A stretch of DNA of 64,000 bases, taken from Rhizobium mongolense USDA 1844 (GTDB taxonomy: Bacteria; Pseudomonadota; Alphaproteobacteria; Rhizobiales; Rhizobiaceae). A program made the translations under genes and the position numbers. The stretch lies in assembly GCF_000419765.1 (NCBI RefSeq), contig NZ_ATTQ01000010.1:186154-250153 (forward strand). The letters are read 5' to 3'. A model generated the notes under the pieces. That model had not been told where the DNA came from and ran no database searches. It saw nothing but the letters and a program-made list of their open reading frames with translations. This document shows, in pieces, positions 44,143-51,748 of the stretch (positions are counted from its first letter, which is position 1; each line of letters begins with the position of its first letter).

Positions 44143-45300
44143 ATGAACGAACAGTCCCTTGCAGGGCAGGCTGCGTTTGCACCTGCCAATACGGCGGATG
44201 TTGCCGATGCGATGATCGCCTCTTCCGGCCTTCGCATCGAGATCGACCGGCGTCGCGGCCGCGCGGCCGGACTGAACCCCAGCGGGCGCTTCGAGCCGAT
44301 GCACCGCGAGGCCTTCGACGACGGCTGGCAGACGCTGGAGGAACTGCCGCCCTTCAAGACCGAAGTGCAGATCGAAAAGCCGCGCACGGCGATTACCCGC
44401 AACGAGTCGCCGGACGTTCCGTTCGACCGATCGATCAATCCCTATCGCGGCTGCGAACATGGCTGCATCTACTGCTTCGCCCGGCCGACGCACGCCTACA
44501 TGGGGCTTTCGGCGGGCCTCGATTTCGAAGCCAGGCTGTTTGCCAAGCCGGATGCGGCGAAGCTTTTGGAGCGCGAGCTTGCGAAGCCCGGCTACAAGCC
44601 GCGGGTCATCGCCATCGGAACCAATACCGATCCCTACCAGCCGATCGAGAAGGAATGGCGCATCATGCGGCAGATCCTCGAAGTGCTGAACAAGGCGAAC
44701 CATCCGGTCTCGATCGTCACCAAGTCGGCGTTGATTCTGCGCGATATCGATATCCTGCAGGAGATGGCAGCCAAGAACCTTGTTCGTGCCGCGCTTTCGG
44801 TGACCACGCTCGACCGCAAGCTCGCTCGTGCGATGGAACCGCGCGCCGCAACGCCGCCGCGCCGGCTGGAGGCGATCCAGGCCCTGACAGAGGCGGGCAT
44901 CCCGACCTCGGTGATGGCCGCTCCGATGATCCCCGCGCTGAATGACCACGAGCTGGAACGCATTCTCGACGCGGCAAAGGTTGCCGGTGCGCTGGAGGCG
45001 GGCTACGTGATCCTTCGCCTGCCGCTGGAAGTCGCTCCGCTCTTCCGCGACTGGCTGCTGCAGAACTATCCAGATCGCTACCGGCACGTCATGTCGCTGG
45101 TCCGCTCGATGCGCGGCGGCAAGGATTACGACGCCGAATTCGGCAAGCGCATGAAAGGCGCCGGCCCCTATGCCTGGCAGCTCGCCCGCCGCTTCGAGAT
45201 GGCGACGAAGCGGCTCGGCATGACGAGGCGCAGCATGCCGCTTCGCGACGATCTTTTCGTGCCGCCGGATGGCAGCGGCGTACAGCTTTCGCTGCTTTAG
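44143..45300 (+). CDS. PA0069 family radical SAM protein
   Basis: A 385-residue radical SAM enzyme. The cluster motif is NPYRGCEHGCIYCFARPTH (C-x3-C-x2-C). Further motifs: IAIGTNTDPYQPIEKEW, SIVTKSALILRDIDIL, SVTTLDRKLARAMEPRAATP. This matches the PA0069/SplB-like group, whose reaction is not established. ATG 44143 with GGGAG about seven bases upstream is preferred over 44119. rnhB follows about 195 bases later on the same strand. Confidence 0.9.
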   Translation: MNEQSLAGQAAFAPANTADVADAMIASSGLRIEIDRRRGRAAGLNPSGRFEPMHREAFDDGWQTLEELPPFKTEVQIEKPRTAITRNESPDVPFDRSINPYRGCEHGCIYCFARPTHAYMGLSAGLDFEARLFAKPDAAKLLERELAKPGYKPRVIAIGTNTDPYQPIEKEWRIMRQILEVLNKANHPVSIVTKSALILRDIDILQEMAAKNLVRAALSVTTLDRKLARAMEPRAATPPRRLEAIQALTEAGIPTSVMAAPMIPALNDHELERILDAAKVAGALEAGYVILRLPLEVAPLFRDWLLQNYPDRYRHVMSLVRSMRGGKDYDAEFGKRMKGAGPYAWQLARRFEMATKRLGMTRRSMPLRDDLFVPPDGSGVQLSLL

Positions 45301-45495
45301 CCGACCTGTCCGCACGCGGGCGCTCCCTGAGGCCGCCCGGCGAATGCCATAACAAGTTACCCCGCAGGAGGCCGCCGCCCTGGCCTCTTGCCGCCGCGAA
45401 CGGCTCCCCTGCCCGTTTCGCGGCCTGAGCCCCCGGTGCGCCGCCCTGATCCGGGGGCTTGCAGGAAATCGGGTTCGCGTGCGAGGTTCAGCCGC

Positions 45496-46188
45496 ATGAA
45501 ACCTCGCACGTCACCCGATTCTCCTCTGCTTTTCGAAGAGGTGCCGCTCGTCCCGGACTTCAAGCTGGAACTGAAGGCACGCAAAGCCGGTCACTGGCCG
45601 GTCGCCGGCGCCGATGAGGCAGGGCGCGGTCCTCTGGCCGGGCCTGTCGTCGCCGCCGCCGTCATTCTTGATCCCAGGCGTATCCCGGACGGGCTGAATG
45701 ATTCCAAGCAGCTCTCGGCGCAACGGCGCGAAGAACTTTTCGCCCAAATCCTCGCAACCGCGACGGTTTCCATCGCATCGTCGAGTTCCACACACATCGA
45801 CCTCACGGATATCCGCAAGGCGAGCCTTGACGCCATGCGCCGGGCAATCTGCGGCCTTGCCATCCCTGCAAGCTATGTGCTGACCGATGGCCTCGACGTG
45901 CCGCCGGGGCTGGCGTGCCCAGGTCAAGCGGTGGTCAAGGGCGATGCGCGCTCGGTCTCGATCGCCGCCGCCTCTATTGTCGCCAAGGTGACCCGCGACC
46001 GGATGATGGCGCGCGCCGATGCCGTCTTCCCCGATTACGGCTTTGCCGCGCATGTGGGTTATGGCACGGCGCAGCACCGCGCCGGCATCGAGCGGCATGG
46101 TCCCTGCTCGCTTCACCGCATGAGTTTCCGGCCGTTGAGGAAGGACGGCACCGAAGGCGCCACGATGGACGAACTGCTGGAGGACTAA
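45496..46188 (+). CDS. rnhB: Ribonuclease HII
   Basis: A 230-residue RNase HII that removes ribonucleotides from DNA and RNA-DNA hybrids. The catalytic GADEAGRGPLAGPV (D-E), LTDG (Asp), SIAAASIVAKVTRDR and YGTAQH motifs are intact. An N-terminal extension of about 30 residues precedes the core, common in alphaproteobacteria. ATG 45496 has GAGG upstream. It is convergent with the DUF4168 gene. Confidence 0.95.
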   Translation: MKPRTSPDSPLLFEEVPLVPDFKLELKARKAGHWPVAGADEAGRGPLAGPVVAAAVILDPRRIPDGLNDSKQLSAQRREELFAQILATATVSIASSSSTHIDLTDIRKASLDAMRRAICGLAIPASYVLTDGLDVPPGLACPGQAVVKGDARSVSIAAASIVAKVTRDRMMARADAVFPDYGFAAHVGYGTAQHRAGIERHGPCSLHRMSFRPLRKDGTEGATMDELLED

Positions 46189-46262
46189 CTGCTGCCGCTG
46201 CAGACCTGTCGAACTCTGTACTCTTGCTTTATAGAAGCAGCATCTTGCGTTCGCACGTGATG

Positions 46263-46291
46263 ATTGAAGCGGTCATTCAGACCGCTTCAAT
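46263..46291. repeat. Perfect 12-bp inverted repeat (hairpin) between rnhB and DUF4168
   Basis: ATTGAAGCGGTC (46263-46274) pairs with GACCGCTTCAAT (46280-46291), loop ATTCA. No T run follows on either side, so it is either a stabilising 3' hairpin or a rho-assisted terminator for the convergent genes. Confidence 0.6.
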
Positions 46292-46336
46292 GGAACCAGA
46301 ACAGCACCAAGTTGAAGTGCAGTCCCGGCGCACAGC

Positions 46337-46777
46337 TTACTGCTGCTTCGCGGGCGCCGGCTGCGCGGGCGCAGCATCCTGGAGCTTTTCCTGAACTCTC
46401 TTGACGAGTGCCGGATCGTTCTGCGCGGCGGTTAGAATTGAGTTATATTCATCGAGCGAGATGCCTGGAGAGGCTTCCACGGCCTGAACCATTTGCTTAC
46501 TGGCTTCAGTCTGCAGCTGCTGCTTCGCTGCCGTGTCCTGTGTTGCTCCGATCTTGGCCGAGTATTCCTGCCTAACCTGGTCAACCTGGAGATAGGCGAC
46601 CGCAAAGGCCTCGATTTTCTGATCGCTGACGGCTGCGGCCGCGCCTTTGCTTTCTGGTTGCGCTTGGACCGGTTGCTGCGCTGGAGCTGCCTGCTGTGCG
46701 GACGCGGGGTTGCTGAGAAACATCAAGCTGAGAGCTGCAGCGGTCAACGATGCAACAGGGGTATAACGAGTGATCAT
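46337..46777 (-). CDS. DUF4168 domain exported protein
   Basis: A 146-residue exported protein. It has a signal peptide (about 1-28, ending SNPASAQQ), a Gln/Ala/Pro-rich linker, and a helical DUF4168 domain (about 50-135; KIEAFAVAYLQVDQVRQEY, GISLDEYNSILTAAQND). The last residues are again A/P/Q-rich. Function unknown. ATG 46777 is seven bases after AGAGG; ATG 46783 is an alternative that directly abuts that site. Confidence 0.82.
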   Translation of the reverse strand: MITRYTPVASLTAAALSLMFLSNPASAQQAAPAQQPVQAQPESKGAAAAVSDQKIEAFAVAYLQVDQVRQEYSAKIGATQDTAAKQQLQTEASKQMVQAVEASPGISLDEYNSILTAAQNDPALVKRVQEKLQDAAPAQPAPAKQQ

Positions 46778-46779
46778 AT

Positions 46780-47337
46780 TCATTCCTCTGTGGTGGCGTG
46801 GACGGCGACATACTGCCTTGGCCGCCGGTTAGGGTTGAGGAACGATCCGGCGACAATGTGACTCTCAGGCGTTTTCGGTGCGGCAATAGGAAGGCGATCT
46901 GTCGACCATCGAGCGGCGGCTTTGTGGCAGGATTCGCCGCTTCGGCGTGTTGCCGGCTCATCAACCGGCCATGAGTCCGGCCGCGATTTGATCCCGATGA
47001 ACGCGATGTCTTCGCGAAAAAGCCGATGATGGCCCTCTTCGATATCCTTGCGGTATTTTTCCGATCCCCGCGCCACTTCCGCTTCCAAGAAAGCGACAAG
47101 CCCCTTCAAACGCTCAATGACAAGATCGGGCAAAGCAGCGCGTTCATCGGCTGGCAAGCCGTAAGCGTCGGGGAAGTCCCGCGCCCGGTTGATCTGCTCT
47201 TTTATCGTGACAATGCTCTCTACCGCGATATGTCTCGACAGCGGCGCCGACCGATAGACAGCATAGGCGATATCCCAGAGTCTCGGACCGGGATGTGCCG
47301 TTGCACATTCGCAGTCCATTGACGCGTGGCCCGCCAT
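46780..47337 (-). pseudogene. Remnant of an aminoglycoside-phosphotransferase-like (APH) gene
   Basis: The open frame begins with unrelated residues, then ATAHPGPRLWDIAYAVYR, which in APH-family kinases follows the catalytic IDFD and contains the metal-site region. RARDFPDAYGLPADERAAL, VIERLKGLVAFL and EGHHRLFREDIAFI continue the C-terminal part down to about 46996. The N-terminal two thirds (ATP lobe and HGD-x4-N catalytic loop) are missing, and the last 70 residues look like read-through. So this is a 5'-deleted remnant. It lies between the DUF4168 gene and the ATP synthase terminator. Confidence 0.7.
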
Positions 47338-47416
47338 ACAAGCCCGTCACGCAAGATCGGTCCGGAACCTGCCTATTCAGCATCAGCAAACTCTCTGGCG
47401 GCCGCACGGCCGCCAA

Positions 47417-47440
47417 TAAAAAAAGCCCCGATGCCGGGGC
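47417..47440 (-). terminator. Terminator of the ATP synthase Fo operon
   Basis: GCCCCG (47425-47430) with CGGGGC (47435-47440), loop ATGC, followed on the minus strand by a run of seven T. It directly follows atpF. Confidence 0.92.
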
Positions 47441-47466
47441 CTTTCCAGATCGACATGAAAGAACGC

Positions 47467-47952
47467 TCAGTTCAAGCGCGTCTTCACTTCGCCGACAGCA
47501 CCCTTGAAGAGGTCGGCCTGGACCTTGCCGTCGGCCTTCTTTGCGAGAACCGTTTCGGCCGCGCTGATCGCCAGATCGACGGCAGCCGAACGGACGGCCT
47601 TCATCGCATCGGCTTCCGCCTGCTTGATCTTCTGTTCCGAAAGGGCGGTGCGGTTGGCGACGAACTCTTCCGTCTTCTTCTTCGCCTCGGCAGTCAGCAT
47701 CTCGGCTTCGCGCTCGGCAGCGGCGACGATATGCGCCGCCTCCGCTTCCGCTTCCTTGCGCTTGCGCTGGTATTCGGCCAGCAGATGCTGAGCCTCTTCG
47801 CGCAGACGCTTGGCTTCGGCCAGCTCGTTGCGGATCTGGTCGGCGCGGTCGTCGAGCGACTTTGCCATCATGCCCGGAACCTTCAGATAGACGACGAGGG
47901 CCAGGAACAGGACGAGGCCGACAAAGGCGAAGAACGTTGCATCAAATTCCAT
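47467..47952 (-). CDS. atpF: ATP synthase Fo subunit b
   Basis: A 161-residue peripheral-stalk subunit: one N-terminal membrane helix (DATFFAFVGLVLFLALVVYL) followed by a long charged coiled coil (SLDDRADQIRNELAEAKRLREEAQ onward). It dimerises with b' and links Fo to F1. It begins three bases after the b' gene stop and is the last gene of the operon; the F1 genes are elsewhere, as usual in rhizobia. Confidence 0.95.
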   Translation of the reverse strand: MEFDATFFAFVGLVLFLALVVYLKVPGMMAKSLDDRADQIRNELAEAKRLREEAQHLLAEYQRKRKEAEAEAAHIVAAAEREAEMLTAEAKKKTEEFVANRTALSEQKIKQAEADAMKAVRSAAVDLAISAAETVLAKKADGKVQADLFKGAVGEVKTRLN

Positions 47953-47955
47953 CGA

Positions 47956-48597
47956 TCAAGCCTCCTTCTTAGCGGCTGCGACAGCAGCGGCAACGTCGGT
48001 CTTGGCGGTTGTGCCGCCGATCAGCTGTTCGATAACGGCAGCGGCCGTTTCCTCGGCAATCGTGCCGACGTCTGCAAATGCCTTCGCCTTGATGTCGGCG
48101 ATGCGGCCCTCGGCAGCTTTCAGCTTCTCGGAGAGGCTGGCTTCGACGGCGCGGCGATCTTCTTCGGCCTTGGCCTTGGCTGTGTCGCGCGCGGCAGTGC
48201 CGATCGAGTTCGACTTGGCGCGGGCCGCAGCGAGTTCAGCTTCATAGGCTGCAACGTCCGCATCGGCTTCCGCCTTCAGGCGGCTTGCCTCGTCGAGATC
48301 CTGCGAGATGCGCTTATGGCGCTGCTCGAGGATACTTCCGATGCGCGGCGTAATGACCTTTTGCATGAGCAAGAAGAAAACGGCGAAGGTGATCGCCAGC
48401 CACAGAAGCTGGGATGCGTAAGTCGACGAATCGAAAGGCGGGAAAACACCGCCGCCATGCTCGCCACCGGGAACGCCGGTCTCGGTGTGGACCTCGCCGG
48501 GCGCCGGAGCGGCATGCGGGTCCGTGGCGGGCGCTGCACCCGGTTCTGCCGTTCCCGCCGGAGCTTCTTGAGCATAGGCCGGGGTCACAAAAAACAT
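47956..48597 (-). CDS. atpG: ATP synthase Fo subunit b'
   Basis: A 213-residue b' subunit, as found in photosynthetic and alphaproteobacterial Fo complexes. An N-terminal Ala/Pro/Gly/His-rich segment of about 60 residues (EAPAGTAEPGAAPATDPHA) precedes the membrane helix (LLWLAITFAVFFLLMQKVI) and the coiled coil. The first 12 residues (MFFVTPAYAQEA) look like a short leader. ATG 48597 has GGAGG five bases before; GTG 48603 is an alternative. A hairpin lies upstream, between it and atpE. Confidence 0.92.
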   Translation of the reverse strand: MFFVTPAYAQEAPAGTAEPGAAPATDPHAAPAPGEVHTETGVPGGEHGGGVFPPFDSSTYASQLLWLAITFAVFFLLMQKVITPRIGSILEQRHKRISQDLDEASRLKAEADADVAAYEAELAAARAKSNSIGTAARDTAKAKAEEDRRAVEASLSEKLKAAEGRIADIKAKAFADVGTIAEETAAAVIEQLIGGTTAKTDVAAAVAAAKKEA

Positions 48598-48627
48598 GCT
48601 CACCTCCAGGTGTACTGCAAATACAAA

Positions 48628-48660
48628 GGATCACGGCTTGCTGCTCGCAGGCCGTGATCC
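48628..48660 (-). promoter_or_regulatory. Intercistronic hairpin between atpE and atpG
   Basis: GGATCACGGC (48628-48637) pairs perfectly with GCCGTGATCC (48651-48660), loop 13 bases; on the minus strand TTTGTATTT follows. It could attenuate transcription or protect the atpE message, matching the high copy number of subunit c. Confidence 0.6.
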
Positions 48661-48675
48661 CTCAATCCACCGATA

Positions 48676-48903
48676 TTAGACGGCGAAGAGCAGAAGGAGA
48701 GCGACGAGCAGCGAGAAGATGCCCAGAGCTTCCGTAACGGCGAAGCCGAAAACCAGACGGCCGAACTGGCTGTCAGCAGCAGACGGGTTGCGCAGAGCGC
48801 CGGCGAGGTAGTTGCCGAAGATGTTGCCGAGGCCGAGAGCCGTACCGGCCATACCAAAGCAAGCCAGACCTGCACCGATGAACTTTGCTGCTTCCGCTTC
48901 CAT
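48676..48903 (-). CDS. atpE: ATP synthase Fo subunit c
   Basis: A 75-residue two-helix proteolipid of the rotor ring. The polar loop LRNPSA joins the helices, and the proton-carrying glutamate is in the second helix (FAVTEALGIF). Glycine repeats in helix 1 (GLGNIFGNYLAGA) allow tight ring packing. AAGGAG six bases before the ATG predicts strong translation, in line with the multi-copy ring. Confidence 0.97.
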   Translation of the reverse strand: MEAEAAKFIGAGLACFGMAGTALGLGNIFGNYLAGALRNPSAADSQFGRLVFGFAVTEALGIFSLLVALLLLFAV

Positions 48904-48971
48904 GTTGAACTCCTTTGAAATGGTTGTTGCGGCGAATTGACTGACGCCCTTTGACGTCAATGTCGGTATCC

Positions 48972-49724
48972 TTAGTGGCCACCCGGGTGAACTGCGTCGT
49001 TGAGGTACATGCAAGTCAGCACCGCAAAGACGTAAGCCTGAAGGAAGGCGACGAGGAACTCGAGACCGGTCAGGGCGACCGTCATGATGAGGGGAAGAAT
49101 GGCACCGCCGACACCGACTGCACCGAGGGCTCCAAGCGAGGCGACGAAGCCTGCGAACACCTTCAGCGTGATGTGACCGGCGAGCATGTTGGCGAAAAGA
49201 CGAACAGATAGTGAAATGGGGCGGGACAGGAAGGAGATGATTTCGATCGCCACCACCAGCGGCAGAAGAATGCCTGGCACGCCCGAGGGCACGAAGACAT
49301 TCAGGAAATGGAAGCCGTGCTTATAGAAGCCGTAGACGAGAACCGTGCCGATGACGAGCAGCGCCAAGGCGAAGGTGACGATGATCTGGCTCGTCACCGT
49401 GAAGAAATACGGGAACATGCCAAGCAGGTTTGCCGTCAGCACGAACATGAAGAGCGAAAAGACCAGCGGGAAGAACTTCATCCCCTTGGTTCCTGCGCCT
49501 TCCTTCAGCATTCCGGCGATGAATTCGTAAGACATTTCCGCGACCGACTGCGAGCGGCCGGGAACGATCGCGCGGTTTGACGTCGAGAAATAGAGGAAGC
49601 CTGCGGCAACGGCAGCGGATGCCGCCATGAAGAGAGAAGCGTTGGTAAACGAGAAATCAATTCCGCCGATTTCGATCGGCACAATCTTCTGGATCAGGAA
49701 CTGATGGGTCGGATCGTTAGACAC
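48972..49724 (-). CDS. atpB: ATP synthase Fo subunit a
   Basis: A 250-residue membrane subunit forming the proton half-channels. The essential arginine lies in RPISLSVRLFANMLAGH, and the C-terminal helix pair (ALTGLEFLVAFLQAYVFAVLTCMYL) carries the conserved E and Q. The start is GTG 49724. It lies 70 bases downstream of atpI and 68 upstream of atpE in the same operon. Confidence 0.96.
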   Translation of the reverse strand: MSNDPTHQFLIQKIVPIEIGGIDFSFTNASLFMAASAAVAAGFLYFSTSNRAIVPGRSQSVAEMSYEFIAGMLKEGAGTKGMKFFPLVFSLFMFVLTANLLGMFPYFFTVTSQIIVTFALALLVIGTVLVYGFYKHGFHFLNVFVPSGVPGILLPLVVAIEIISFLSRPISLSVRLFANMLAGHITLKVFAGFVASLGALGAVGVGGAILPLIMTVALTGLEFLVAFLQAYVFAVLTCMYLNDAVHPGGH

Positions 49725-49794
49725 CGCTTGTTCTCTCTTCTTTGGCCCGCGAATGCGGGATCATCACACTGGACAAAGCGCCTGGCACCCTGCC

Positions 49795-50139
49795 CTATTT
49801 CTTGCCGTTTTCGGCCCCTCCAGGCTCAGGTTTTGCAACCTTGCCCGCAGCACGAAGCACGTTCAAAACACCGGCACAGAATCCGAGAAGCAGAAGAACA
49901 ATCAACCCCCAAGGCGCCGTGCCGACAAAACGGTCCAAAAGATAGCCAAGAAGGGCACCGACGACGATGGCAGAAATGAACTCGCTCGAAAGCTTCATCG
50001 CCTCAGCATAGCCTTTGCGGCTTACCTCGGCGCGGGCTTCGTTCGCCTCGTCCTCTCCCGCATCTATGCGCTTGGCTTTGAGCTTCGCTCCCAGCTGCGC
50101 ACGGCGCTTTTCAAGACTTTCCTCGCGGTCATCCGCCAT
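49795..50139 (-). CDS. atpI: ATP synthase assembly protein AtpI
   Basis: A 114-residue AtpI-type protein: a charged N-terminal helix (REESLEKRRAQLGAKLKAKR), then two membrane helices (SEFISAIVVGALLGYLLDRF and PWGLIVLLLLGFCAGVLNVLR). AtpI helps assemble the c-ring. It is first in the Fo operon; the promoter should lie in 50140-50280. Confidence 0.9.
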   Translation of the reverse strand: MADDREESLEKRRAQLGAKLKAKRIDAGEDEANEARAEVSRKGYAEAMKLSSEFISAIVVGALLGYLLDRFVGTAPWGLIVLLLLGFCAGVLNVLRAAGKVAKPEPGGAENGKK

Positions 50140-50421
50140 GGCTTCCTCCTCGTCTTCCGCTGTCCGCGATCCCCGCTACCCCGGTTTTCAGGACAACGGA
50201 CACAAGGTCTAAAAACCTTTCGGCCCGTTCTGAAGTCGCGCGCAACATAGTTTTAGGGGAAACCATAGTCAAGGCGTAGGAAGCTTATGTCCAGCCATAA
50301 AATTATCGTTCCGAATCAATGATTTGATCCGAGTTCCACACCGCCTTGAAAATTCGAGCGAAAGAATCCGCTTTCGAAGCCGTTGATCGGCGGGGAAATC
50401 CGCTGCCGGATCGGCTTTTCC

Positions 50422-51651
50422 TCAGCTCCAGCCGCCGCCATAGGTGCGGTAGAAGATGTGCAGGCCGATGCGGCCGACCTTTTCCATGGTCCTTGCCCAT
50501 TTCGGCCGGACATAGACAGCATGATAATGCGTAGCGGAGCCGACTTGCGGAAGCCAGATCTTGCCGGCCGTGACCGCCATGGCGACGTCGCGGGCAACGC
50601 GCCAGTGATTTTCGGAGTTCACGCGATCGCGGATGTTGTCGCAGGCAAAGGAAAACTGGCAGCGGTTCCGCCAGTCTTCGTTCTGGTAGACGACGCCGCA
50701 GATGGTTTTCGGATAGGCGGGGTTCCTGACGCGGTTGAGGATGACCTGCGCGACTGCGGCCTGCCCCTTTACCGATTCGCCTCGAGCTTCGAAGTAGATG
50801 CCGGATGCAAGGCACTGCTGCTCGCGTGCCGAAAACACGCTGGCAGGCAGGATGCTCGCCGCCCATGCGTGATCGCCCGCGCCGATCTGCGGAACGAAGC
50901 GGCCGTCATTTGCCTGATCGGCGAGGATCGAGTCGAAGGGCGATTGACGGGCGTAGTCCGGGGCGGCCGGCGCATAGGCGGTCGCCAGCACGTCGGCCTT
51001 GTTGCTTGTGACGAGGCCTGCAAGCATCGCCGGAACACCGGGCTCCGGCATGACCGGCTGCTTCCTGTAGAAACTGGTGGCGATCTCGATTTCCTTGCCC
51101 ATGATCTTCGGCTTGACGAAGGCGGACTTGTCCTTGATGTCGAAGCTCGGCTGGAAAAGGAGCTGCGTGCGCTGCAGAATGGAGCCGGCGGAGAAATCCT
51201 TCGGCGGCTGCATCTTCTCGACGGCGACGATGCGGCCTTTCTTCGTTCCGCGGTTGACGCGTTCTTCGTCCGGCGTTTCCTCGTGGCCCTTGGCTTTCGC
51301 GACAAAGGCAACCTTGCGGCCATCCGGAAGAACCATGCCCGCGCCGGCCGCGATCGTTCCCGTCACGATTGGATCCGCGAACGCGAGTTCGGCCTGATGA
51401 ATGGAGCCTGCCGGAGAATTTGTCATCACCATGCGCCAGTTGTCGCGGCTTTGATCAAGCCCGGCGAGCATGGCGGCGAGATCGGCATGCGATGTGATGG
51501 TGGGGAATGCGAGCCACCCGCAAATGCCGAAGATGGCGGGTGAAATCCAGCTCTGAGGGAGAAACCGCAGCTTGCTGCGGACAACGCGATTTCGACGCAA
51601 CGCCAGACTCCGGACACGGGACGCTTCAACAGTCAGACGAAAATCACCCAT
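50422..51651 (-). CDS. Cell wall hydrolase, SleB type
   Basis: A 409-residue protein. A membrane anchor or signal lies at about residues 36-55 (WISPAIFGICGWLAFPTI), a long low-similarity middle follows, and a C-terminal SleB/Hydrolase_2 domain (about 280-405) has CLASGIYFEARGESVKGQAAVAQVILNRV with the catalytic-type glutamate, CQFSFACD, and ATHYHAVYVRP. It probably cleaves peptidoglycan glycan strands. It is a single gene between the ATP synthase and kup. Confidence 0.88.
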   Translation of the reverse strand: MGDFRLTVEASRVRSLALRRNRVVRSKLRFLPQSWISPAIFGICGWLAFPTITSHADLAAMLAGLDQSRDNWRMVMTNSPAGSIHQAELAFADPIVTGTIAAGAGMVLPDGRKVAFVAKAKGHEETPDEERVNRGTKKGRIVAVEKMQPPKDFSAGSILQRTQLLFQPSFDIKDKSAFVKPKIMGKEIEIATSFYRKQPVMPEPGVPAMLAGLVTSNKADVLATAYAPAAPDYARQSPFDSILADQANDGRFVPQIGAGDHAWAASILPASVFSAREQQCLASGIYFEARGESVKGQAAVAQVILNRVRNPAYPKTICGVVYQNEDWRNRCQFSFACDNIRDRVNSENHWRVARDVAMAVTAGKIWLPQVGSATHYHAVYVRPKWARTMEKVGRIGLHIFYRTYGGGWS

Positions 51652-51707
51652 TAACCTTGATGCTTGGTTAATGCGGTGTCCCAGAATTCATCCGTGAGCG
51701 GTTTTTC

Positions 51708-51733
51708 GTCTTCTCCCCCCGCGGGGAGAAGAC
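51708..51733. repeat. Perfect 11-bp palindrome downstream of kup
   Basis: GTCTTCTCCCC (51708-51718) and GGGGAGAAGAC (51723-51733), loop CCGC. It lies between kup and the SleB gene. Related palindromes occur at 24024-24047 and 11420-11436, so this may be a dispersed intergenic element. No T run, so it is not a standard terminator. Confidence 0.65.
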
Positions 51734-51748
51734 TGTTTGGAAAGCGTG

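Noticed and set aside
45357..45584. Minus-strand Arg/Gly-rich ORF before rnhB
   Set aside because: Low-complexity product of high GC, overlaps the rnhB start antisense.
50316..50332. ATCAA-N4-TTGAT inverted repeat near the ATP synthase promoter, FNR-like at first sight
   Set aside because: The half-sites are in the wrong order for FNR (TTGAT-N4-ATCAA).
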